Source: CBIHON01 sp966211965
Lineage (GTDB): Bacteria; Pseudomonadota; Gammaproteobacteria; Burkholderiales; Burkholderiaceae_D
DNA: 22,021 bases
Assembly: GCA_966211965.1 (NCBI GenBank)
Contig: CBIHON010000063.1
Coordinates: forward strand, 1-22,021
Reading direction: 5' to 3'
A model generated the notes under the pieces. It worked only from the letters and a program-made list of their open reading frames with translations, ran no database searches and had not been told where the DNA came from. Shown here piece after piece: positions 9,227-14,500 of this stretch. Position 1 is the first letter of the stretch. Every line of letters begins with the position of its first letter. A program made the position numbers and the translations under genes.

Positions 9227-9432
9227 TTTGACGAATGTGGTGATATGTGCTCAAACATGCCTTGCCCGTTGCCGTGAGTGACTTGGCATTTCGAAGCACA
9301 CACATAAAATAAACCGTGAAATGGCTGCAGCTCCGGCTTCGATCCTATCATGCCGCCGAAAAGAGACACTAGCGCAGCGGTGCAATGCATATTCATATCG
9401 ATTTAACATTCCAATTGGCAAATATTGAGGAT

Positions 9433-9454
9433 ACTGTCTGCTGGGTATGACAGT
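9433..9454. repeat. Inverted repeat ACTGTC-N10-GACAGT upstream of jqsA
   Basis: Perfect 6-bp arms are separated by 10 bp, one and a half helical turns centre to centre. This spacing suits a dimeric regulator. It lies 155-176 bp before the jqsA start, in the shared control region. The arms are short, so chance is possible. Confidence 0.3.
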
Positions 9455-9469
9455 GGAAGGAAATTGGAT

Positions 9470-9544
9470 ATTTCGGAGGCGGCGGAAGGCAATACGAGGC
9501 AAGATGCCGACTATGCCGTAGTGGGTTCCCATCGCCTCCGAAAT
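9470..9544. repeat. Perfect 12-bp inverted repeat with 51-bp spacer in jqsA leader
   Basis: ATTTCGGAGGCG at 9470-9481 is matched exactly by CGCCTCCGAAAT at 9533-9544. The spacer holds a nested GGCA-AGA-TGCC hairpin. The right arm ends 64 bp before the jqsA ATG. In RNA it could form a branched leader structure; in DNA it could be a pair of operators. Twelve perfect matches at this distance are unlikely by chance. Confidence 0.55.
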
Positions 9545-9608
9545 GTGCAATTTAATTTCGGTTCGCTACTACTTTACTTATAGCATCGAACGGTCCTGGG
9601 AGAAAATT

Positions 9609-10874
9609 ATGCCACTGACGAACGCCACTACGAAACAAGTGCATAAGTCCGCCGAACAGCGTTTGCCGCTGTTTGTGAGAACACGCATGGATAGCCACTA
9701 TATCGACCGGATACAGAATCTTCTGGGCGGAGAGCATATGCATGAATGGCGCCCGCCCGGCCCCGCCTCCATCTACCTGGCCAGCAATGACTACCTGTGC
9801 ATTGCCGCCGAACCTGAACTGGTCCAGGCGCAAATTTCCAGCTTGGCGAAAGGTCCGCTGGACTTGCTGATGTCATCGGTTTTTCTCCAGGAGGGAAGCG
9901 CGCAGCATCGTCTGGAACGTAAGTTCGCTTCGTTCATGGGGGCGGAGGACGGACTGCTGACACAGTCCGGCTGGACTGCCAATGTCGGCCTTATGCAATG
10001 CCTGGCCGGACCTGATGTGCCGGTATATCTCGACATGATGGCACATGCGTCACTATGGGAGGGCGTGCACTCGGGACAAGGCCGTCCGGTCCCCTTCATG
10101 CATAACGATGTCGAGCATCTGCAAAAGCAAGTGCAAAAACACGGTGCCGGCGTAATCGTGGTGGACGCAGTCTACAGTACCAACGGCAGCGTCTGTCCAC
10201 TGGCGGATGTCTTGAGAATCGCAGAAGCCAGCGAAAGCATTCTCGTGGTGGACGAGTCGCATTCTCTCGGCACGCATGGGCCGGAAGGCGCAGGCCTGGT
10301 CGCTCAAATGGGATTGTCGGAGCGGGTGCATTTCCGCACCGCGTCTCTCGCCAAGGCATTTGCCGGCAGAGCCGGATTCATTACCTGCTCCAGCAAATTC
10401 AAGGGCTATTTTTTATCCTCGTCGCGGCCGGCGATCTTCAGTTCCTGTCTGCTCGGACATGAGCTGGCGTGGTTTGACGCAGCGCTCGATTTCATTCGCC
10501 GAGCCGACGACAGACGAGCCGCGCTGCACCGCAATTCCCGGCAGATTCGCGAAGGCCTCGGCGCGCTCGGATATAACGTCAGCGACGGCACGGAACAAAT
10601 CATTGCGCTTGAAGCTGGCGTCGAGCCAAGAACATTGGTGGTAAGAAAAGCGCTTGAAGCACGCGGCATTTACGGCGCGGTGTTTTGCGCCCCTGCCACA
10701 CCGAAAAACCGGTCGCTGGTCAGGCTTACGCTCAATTCCGGCCTAACCGCTGTCGAGATTGAAAAAGTCTTATCTGCCTGTGAAGACATGCGTGCGGAAG
10801 TCCATTTGCCGAGTTGGTCATCCACGCGCCGGATGCAACGCGGCGCCGTGTGCGAGCAACCAGCCACCTGTTAA
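9609..10874 (+). CDS. jqsA: Alpha-hydroxyketone autoinducer synthase (CqsA/LqsA/JqsA family)
   Basis: The protein has 421 residues from ATG 9609, which follows GGGAGA at 6-bp spacing; an upstream in-frame ATG (9543) lies in the inverted-repeat arm and has no ribosome site. It is a PLP-dependent alpha-oxoamine-synthase-fold enzyme. The PLP lysine is K249 in TASLAKAFAGRAGF, and D215 and H218 lie in VVDESHSLGTHGPEGAGL. The segment VVDAVYSTNGSVCPLADVL and the LGTHGP motif are close to Vibrio CqsA and set it apart from Kbl, BioF and HemA. The family condenses acyl-CoA with an amino-acid-derived substrate to give CAI-1/LAI-1-like signals. The C-terminal tail after about residue 390 (SWSSTRRMQRGAVCEQPATC) is longer than in CqsA. 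Chain length of the signal cannot be read from the sequence. Confidence 0.9.
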   Translation: MPLTNATTKQVHKSAEQRLPLFVRTRMDSHYIDRIQNLLGGEHMHEWRPPGPASIYLASNDYLCIAAEPELVQAQISSLAKGPLDLLMSSVFLQEGSAQHRLERKFASFMGAEDGLLTQSGWTANVGLMQCLAGPDVPVYLDMMAHASLWEGVHSGQGRPVPFMHNDVEHLQKQVQKHGAGVIVVDAVYSTNGSVCPLADVLRIAEASESILVVDESHSLGTHGPEGAGLVAQMGLSERVHFRTASLAKAFAGRAGFITCSSKFKGYFLSSSRPAIFSSCLLGHELAWFDAALDFIRRADDRRAALHRNSRQIREGLGALGYNVSDGTEQIIALEAGVEPRTLVVRKALEARGIYGAVFCAPATPKNRSLVRLTLNSGLTAVEIEKVLSACEDMRAEVHLPSWSSTRRMQRGAVCEQPATC

Positions 10875-11011
10875 AACTGACAGGATGTTTTTTTATCCCA
10901 GATGTGGGAACCTCATGCGAGCCATACATTGCCGTTTTTTTAACACAAAGAAACGGTATGAATGGGTATGAATAGCGTTATACGATCTCGCAGACAGGCA
11001 GGTAGGAAGAC

Positions 11012-11200
11012 ATGGCTTTACATTTTGATCCACAGTTTTTCAGGAAAATTACTGATGGGGAATTTGCCGGATTCTGGGTACCGGCTTCCCGTCCGACGAC
11101 GGTGCTCGCAGTGAAAAGTTCGTTTTATGCTCGCTGGCAAGAGGAAGAACGCAAGAGACTTCTTGAAGCCGGCGAAAAAGTAAAAACGCCCCAAAACTAG
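11012..11200 (+). CDS. Small hypothetical protein
   Basis: A 62-residue open frame opens with MALHFDPQFFRKITDGEFAG. A good ribosome site, TAGGAAG, lies 4 bp before ATG 11012. The product is soluble, with a charged C-terminal half (YARWQEEERKRLLEAGEKVK). I do not recognise the family. The stop TAG is formed by the CTAG at the left boundary of the palindromic element at 11197, so the C-terminus may have been set by that insertion. The 137 bp between jqsA and this ORF are AT-rich and contain only short hairpins. Confidence 0.5.
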   Translation: MALHFDPQFFRKITDGEFAGFWVPASRPTTVLAVKSSFYARWQEEERKRLLEAGEKVKTPQN

Positions 11201-11361
11201 TGTTCTGTTCCGCAAATTCGTTGCAAAAGTAAAAGTGGCGAAATCGGGCCGAGACAAGGAAAAAAGCACAGCAAGGCCAAGGCCTTGCGCGCATTTTTGA
11301 CGCGGTATCGGCGCGATTCTCGTCATCTTTTATGCAACGAATTTGCGGAACAGAACACTAG
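11197..11361. mobile_element. MITE-like palindromic element A, bounded by CTAG
   Basis: Left arm 11197-11225 (CTAGTGTTCTGTTCCG...) and the right arm ending at 11361 are perfect inverted copies over about 29 bp. The interior of about 100 bp has no coding capacity. CTAG is present at both ends; CTAG/YTAR is a known target duplication for IS5-family transposases. A short non-coding element mobilised in trans is therefore the simplest explanation. No parent transposase is in the window. The right-hand CTAG is shared with element B. Confidence 0.75.
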
Positions 11362-11480
11362 AGCATTTTTAGCCTGACCGTGCGGAGTCAAGGTCAGGAC
11401 GAAGAGCGGACGCGTACAAATGTACGCCGAGCACCGGAGGCCTGAGATTGGCCCGCACGGTCAGGCTAAAAATGCTCTAG
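11358..11480. mobile_element. MITE-like palindromic element B, bounded by CTAG
   Basis: Arms at 11358-11385 and 11453-11480 are perfect 28-bp inverted copies (CTAGAGCATTTTTAGCCTGA...). The asymmetric core at 11386-11452 includes GAAGAGCGGACGCGTAC and GAGCACCGGAGGCC. The core aligns without gaps to that of element C (17862-17983), at roughly 70 percent identity by eye, while the arms differ. The left CTAG is the right CTAG of element A. Its transcript would fold into a very long hairpin. Confidence 0.75.
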
Positions 11481-11497
11481 CTCCCGGCTTCACCTTC

Positions 11498-11519
11498 GGC
11501 TCCTCCACCGGGAGGAGCC
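11498..11519. repeat. GC-rich hairpin after element B
   Basis: GGCTCCTCC-ACCG-GGAGGAGCC has a perfect 9-bp stem. A T run (TATTTTTTC) follows only 14 bp later, so it is not a classical terminator on the plus strand. On the minus strand no T run follows. Confidence 0.35.
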
Positions 11520-11639
11520 ATCCTTCCCTCGTATTTTTTCAGCTGCCGTTAACAAAGAAAGTTTAAAGCGGCCAGCCTTCCCGATCCGGTAAGCAAAGCA
11601 CGCTCCCGGCGAATTCCAATGTAATTCTCTCCCTTTGGT

Positions 11640-11945
11640 GTGGGCTTTGGCAGCGCTTCGGCCTTTTCCCGCATCTTTCGCCGCGAATACGGCATGGCGC
11701 CACAGGATTTGCTGTTGCATGCTGCACGGCATGTTTCACGGCAACCGGAAGCATCGGTTGCAGAGAGCGCTTCCGATGAAAATCTCCATTCACTGATAGA
11801 AGGCACCAAAATAATGGAAATGGTTCGTGCCGCCCTTTCCGATAAAAAAATTGATTTCGGCAATCAATGCGTAAGTATCCATTTATTGCCGGAATCCATA
11901 CTGTCCCCAACAAAAGCTTGCATTCTCCACTTGAGCGGGTCATAA
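11640..11945 (+). pseudogene. Remnant of an AraC-family regulator (C-terminal helix-turn-helix only)
   Basis: The frame begins at GTG with VGFGSASAFSRIFRREYGMA, the second helix-turn-helix signature of AraC/XylS proteins. An in-frame TAA lies six codons upstream and no first helix-turn-helix or sensor domain precedes it. About 75 unrelated-looking residues follow the AraC end (PEASVAESASDENLHSLIEG and on). The missing upstream part coincides with the block carrying elements A and B, so a rearrangement there probably removed it. It could be a short stand-alone protein, but no ribosome site is visible. Confidence 0.65.
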
Positions 11946-11952
11946 TTTAAAT

Positions 11953-11971
11953 ACGAATTGTTATCATTTGC
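11953..11971 (-). promoter_or_regulatory. Fur-box-like site upstream of hemP
   Basis: Read on the minus strand, GCAAATGATAACAATTCGT matches 12 of 19 positions of the classical Fur box, including the unbroken AATGATAA core. It lies 14-33 bp before the hemP ATG, where bound Fur would block transcription. HemP genes are commonly iron-repressed, which fits. Confidence 0.55.
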
Positions 11972-11985
11972 ATGAAGGATTGACG

Positions 11986-12183
11986 ATGACTGACCCAAGG
12001 CAGGCAAAACGCGAAGCCGGCAGCAACACCGCCGAAACGGCTTCCGACCAGCTTACAGGGCCGGTGGTACGCATCAGCAGCCAGGACCTGTTCCGGCAAG
12101 GGCGCGAAGTCGAAATCGACCATGCGGGCCGCATTTACCGCTTGCGCCTGACCCAGCTCAACAAGTTGATCCTGACCGCTTGA
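11986..12183 (+). CDS. hemP: Hemin uptake protein HemP
   Basis: A 65-residue protein whose C-terminal part, ISSQDLFRQGREVEIDHAGR followed by IYRLRLTQLNKLILTA, is the HemP/HmuP signature. ATG 11986 follows GAAGGA at 6 bp; an upstream TTG frame extension is rejected. In Burkholderia, HmuP helps to activate the hemin receptor gene under iron limitation. Here no hemin receptor is adjacent; the next genes are bfd and a peroxiredoxin. The Fur-like box just upstream suggests iron control. Confidence 0.88.
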   Translation: MTDPRQAKREAGSNTAETASDQLTGPVVRISSQDLFRQGREVEIDHAGRIYRLRLTQLNKLILTA

Positions 12184-12250
12184 ATCGCAGCATGATGGCC
12201 CGCCCTTCCTCCATTACTTTTATTTCGACTAAACGCAGCCAGGTGCCTTG

Positions 12251-12496
12251 ATGATCGTCTGTATATGCAACAACGTATCCGATAGAAAAATCCGCCAAGC
12301 GGTGGATGCCGGCATGACCTCGATGGCCGAGTTGCGCCGGAATCTTGAAGTCGGCACCTGCTGCGGCAAATGCCACGCCAGCGCCAAGAGCGTGTTGCGC
12401 GAGTGTCTGGGCAACGATGCGCAGGCATCCAGTCAGCGTCCCCAATTTGTCGCGCAGCCGGTATTTTTCCAGCGCGATCTGCTGGCGGCAGCCTGA
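12251..12496 (+). CDS. bfd: Bacterioferritin-associated ferredoxin
   Basis: An 81-residue protein. C4 and C6 (MIVCICN), C38 and C41 (GTCCGKC) are exactly the four [2Fe-2S] ligands at the positions found in E. coli Bfd. Bfd reduces the bacterioferritin core so that stored iron can be released. The C-terminal tail past residue 55 is longer than in E. coli and is not conserved. AGGTG lies 5 bp before the ATG. It is 67 bp downstream of hemP and probably shares its iron control. No bfr gene is in the window. Confidence 0.92.
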   Translation: MIVCICNNVSDRKIRQAVDAGMTSMAELRRNLEVGTCCGKCHASAKSVLRECLGNDAQASSQRPQFVAQPVFFQRDLLAAA

Positions 12497-12573
12497 GTCC
12501 CTCGTAAATCGCTTTCGCAACCGATCTGCAAGCCAAGTAACCCAGGGCCCGGCCCAGACCGCGCATTCGCGGC

Positions 12574-12602
12574 TTGACATCGCGCGCGTCAGCGTTTAGC
12601 TT
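12574..12602 (+). promoter_or_regulatory. Possible sigma-70 promoter for the peroxiredoxin gene
   Basis: A perfect -35 TTGACA (12574-12579) is followed at 17 bp by TAGCTT (12597-12602), a weak -10. It lies about 100 bp before the peroxiredoxin ATG. I saw no clear OxyR site. Confidence 0.35.
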
Positions 12603-12704
12603 TGCCGCGCTGCCAATGGAAGGCGCCTGCGACCGTGACGGTGGAACCACGCCTTACTCGTAGCAGTCACATTATTTTTTTTAATACAGTAAAAAGGAAA
12701 CATC

Positions 12705-13223
12705 ATGCTTACCGTAGGACAAACGTTACCCGATTTCTCAGGCGAAGCGCTGATGCCGAATGGCGAATTCGGACCGCTCAAGCTATCCGACTACAAGGGC
12801 AAATGGGTCGTGCTGTTTTTCTATCCGCTCGACTTCACCTTTGTTTGCCCGACAGAAATCAAAGGCTTCAATCAATTGCAGGAAGAATTCGCCAAGCTCA
12901 ATACCGTGGTGCTGGGCGCCTCGGTCGATTCCGTGCACTGCCATAAGGCCTGGACCCAGCACGGCCTGGGCAAGATCGCCTTTCCATTGATCGGCGACCT
13001 CACCCGTGAACTGACGAACGCCTGCGGCGTGATGGCGCCGCAAGGCTTCTCGCAACGCGCGACCTTCATCGCCAATCCGGAAGGCGTGATCGAATCGGTC
13101 ACCATCAACAGCAGCAACGTCGGCCGCTCTACCGAAGAAACCTTGCGCGTGCTGCAGGCACTGCAGGCAGGCGGTCTGGCGCCTTGCGGCTGGCAGCCGG
13201 GTCAGGCTTTGTTGCAAGGCTAA
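12705..13223 (+). CDS. AhpC/Prx-family 2-Cys peroxiredoxin
   Basis: A 172-residue peroxidase that reduces hydrogen peroxide and organic hydroperoxides. The peroxidatic cysteine is C48 in PLDFTFVCPTEIKGF and the resolving cysteine is C161 in LAPCGWQPGQ. It belongs to the AhpC-like class, slightly shorter than E. coli AhpC (187 residues). A good AAAAAGGA site precedes ATG 12705. The reductant (AhpF/AhpD or thioredoxin) is not encoded nearby. It sits with hemP and bfd, as is common where iron and peroxide stress are managed together, and ends at a strong terminator. Confidence 0.93.
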   Translation: MLTVGQTLPDFSGEALMPNGEFGPLKLSDYKGKWVVLFFYPLDFTFVCPTEIKGFNQLQEEFAKLNTVVLGASVDSVHCHKAWTQHGLGKIAFPLIGDLTRELTNACGVMAPQGFSQRATFIANPEGVIESVTINSSNVGRSTEETLRVLQALQAGGLAPCGWQPGQALLQG

Positions 13224-13234
13224 GCAGTCCCTAC

Positions 13235-13266
13235 GCTGCAGGAGCAGCTTGCTCCTGCAGCGGTTT
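13235..13266 (+). terminator. Rho-independent terminator after the peroxiredoxin gene
   Basis: A perfect 12-bp stem, GCTGCAGGAGCA / TGCTCCTGCAGC (13235-13246 and 13250-13261), has a 3-nt loop and is followed by GGTTTT. It begins 11 bp after the stop codon. Confidence 0.88.
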
Positions 13267-13353
13267 TACACCACATTTTACTTTCATGCGAAGCACCAGC
13301 CAGCCAAGCGTTTTTCTGACGCGACGTAGCCAGCCATTCCAACAGGGAGCATC

Positions 13354-13569
13354 ATGGCACGCAGAAAAACGAAAATGGGCTTACTGGCCGCACTAGCCGT
13401 TCAACAATTCCTTCAAACCGCCGCAAGAGCGAAGCGCCGTTGCGCGATACTCCGCAAACCGTCAATGTCGTGCCGCCAAGCCTGTTGCGCGATCAAGGCG
13501 TACCTTCGATACCTGAACCTGCCGGGCGCGCCGCGCTCGTCGCAATTGCGCGCACGTTACAAGTTCTAA
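13354..13569 (+). pseudogene. Collapsed TonB-dependent siderophore receptor (Fiu-like remnant)
   Basis: The single 71-codon frame is misleading. Its first 25 codons (MARRKTKMGLLAALAVQQF) look like a receptor signal peptide, and its last 19 (YLNLPGAPRSSQLRARYKF then stop) look like the closing beta-strand of a TonB-dependent barrel, ending in aromatic Phe. Between them, in the frame two bases on (about 13428-13506), the DNA reads EAPLRDTPQTVNVVPPSLLR then DQGVPSI, the start of a siderophore-receptor plug domain. So start, plug opening and end of a receptor of roughly 700 residues remain, with frame changes and an internal loss of about 2 kb. AGGGA lies 5 bp before the ATG. The receptor cannot function. 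Confidence 0.8.
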
Positions 13570-13612
13570 GCCAGCCATCGTTTTGCTTTCACTCACATCG
13601 CAAGGACCTTAC

Positions 13613-13789
13613 ATGCCATCGTTTATCAAGCTCGTCAGCGGCCGCATGCCGGCTGCAAGCGGCGCCGCGCAGGCGCGTTGCCTCTGGATCGAACCGAGCG
13701 AAACCAGCGCCTGCCTCCACTACAGCTCCATCAGGCAGGAAGACGCAGCCCCCGGCCCGGCAACGCCGCCCCGGCAGGGAGCGGATTAA
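13613..13789 (+). CDS. Small hypothetical protein upstream of the PepSY gene
   Basis: A 58-residue frame begins MPSFIKLVSGRMPAASGAAQ; AAGGA lies 6 bp before ATG 13613. The stop is 3 bp before the PepSY-type gene, so translation may be coupled. I do not recognise the product. It may be a real small partner of the receptor/PepSY operon or another remnant. Confidence 0.45.
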   Translation: MPSFIKLVSGRMPAASGAAQARCLWIEPSETSACLHYSSIRQEDAAPGPATPPRQGAD

Positions 13790-13792
13790 GCG

Positions 13793-14500
13793 ATGCGTGC
13801 CGCCCCCTTGCTGCGCACGCTCGATGCCGCGCCCGCAGAAACGCCGGCGCAGCCCGCACTGCAAATGCAAAAACGCAAGCGCAGCCGCCGCGCCATATTC
13901 CTGACCTGGCTGCGCATGACGCACTTGTATGTCGGCTTGTGGGGCGCCGCGCTCGGCTTGCTGTTCGGCGTCACCGGCATTCTGCTGAATCACCGCTCCG
14001 TGCTGAAAATCCCGGTCGAGCTGACGGTGCAAAAGACCGCGCAAGTGCCGTTGCCGGCACGCGCCTTCTCAACGCCCGAAGAGATGTCGGCCTGGCTGCA
14101 GAAGGAACTGAAATTTCCCTCTGCACCGGCAATCAAGGCCAAAGCGCAGCCGGCAAAAAAAATCGTGTGGGCCGATGTCGAGGTACTGCAGCCGGAACGC
14201 TGGACCATCAGCCTGACCAGCCCCGAACGCGGTGTGCTCGCCGAATATTTCGTCGGCAACCGGTTTGTCAAAGTGGACCATGCCGATGCCACGCCGATCG
14301 GCACCCTGGCGCGCCTGCACATGTCGGTCGGCGTCGACGCGTTCTGGGTCTTGCTGTCGGATACGATCGCCGGCGGCTTGATCCTGTTATCGATCACCGG
14401 TCTGTTGTTGTGGACGCAGTTGCATACGGTACGCACGATCGCTGTGTTGACGAGCCTCGGCGCACTGCTGGGCGGGGTCTGGTTCATGTGGTCGGTGTAG
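13793..14500 (+). CDS. PepSY-associated membrane protein
   Basis: A 235-residue inner-membrane protein. A basic N-terminus (KRKRSRR, 28-33) precedes a first helix at about 44-66 (LYVGLWGAALGLLFGVTGIL), ending in LNH. A periplasmic part of about 100 residues follows, then LHMSVGVDAFWVLLSDTIAG and two closing helices (about 185-235). This is the layout of PepSY-TM proteins that accompany TonB-dependent siderophore receptors, some of which act in ferric-siderophore reduction. The receptor upstream is broken, so its substrate route may be lost. The last 17 bp overlap the convergent ABC exporter gene. Confidence 0.78.
   Translation: MRAAPLLRTLDAAPAETPAQPALQMQKRKRSRRAIFLTWLRMTHLYVGLWGAALGLLFGVTGILLNHRSVLKIPVELTVQKTAQVPLPARAFSTPEEMSAWLQKELKFPSAPAIKAKAQPAKKIVWADVEVLQPERWTISLTSPERGVLAEYFVGNRFVKVDHADATPIGTLARLHMSVGVDAFWVLLSDTIAGGLILLSITGLLLWTQLHTVRTIAVLTSLGALLGGVWFMWSV

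Larger units (their letters stand above)
9227..9608. promoter_or_regulatory. Divergent control region between jqsS and jqsA
   Basis: These 381 bp between the divergent sensor and synthase genes hold no convincing gene. They contain two inverted repeats, listed separately, and several AT-rich stretches (about 9390-9430 and 9550-9585) where promoters may lie. I could not fix a -35/-10 pair with confidence. Confidence 0.5.

Noticed and set aside
9609..10874. Reading the synthase as 5-aminolevulinate synthase, BioF or glycine C-acetyltransferase
   Set aside because: The DAVYSTNG and DESHSLGTHGP segments and the adjacent LqsS/LqsR-type genes match CqsA/LqsA better than these paralogues.
11197..11480. 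CRISPR or tandem repeat array
   Set aside because: There are only two palindromes of different sequence and no repeated direct units with spacers.
12135..12650. Minus-strand open frames opposite bfd
   Set aside because: They are shadows of hemP/bfd, whose four iron-sulfur cysteines are at the exact family positions.
13440..13904. Plus-strand open frame of 154 codons across the receptor remnant and PepSY start
   Set aside because: Only its first 25 or so codons resemble a receptor plug; the rest is a low-complexity Arg/Pro/Ser shadow of the genes in other frames.
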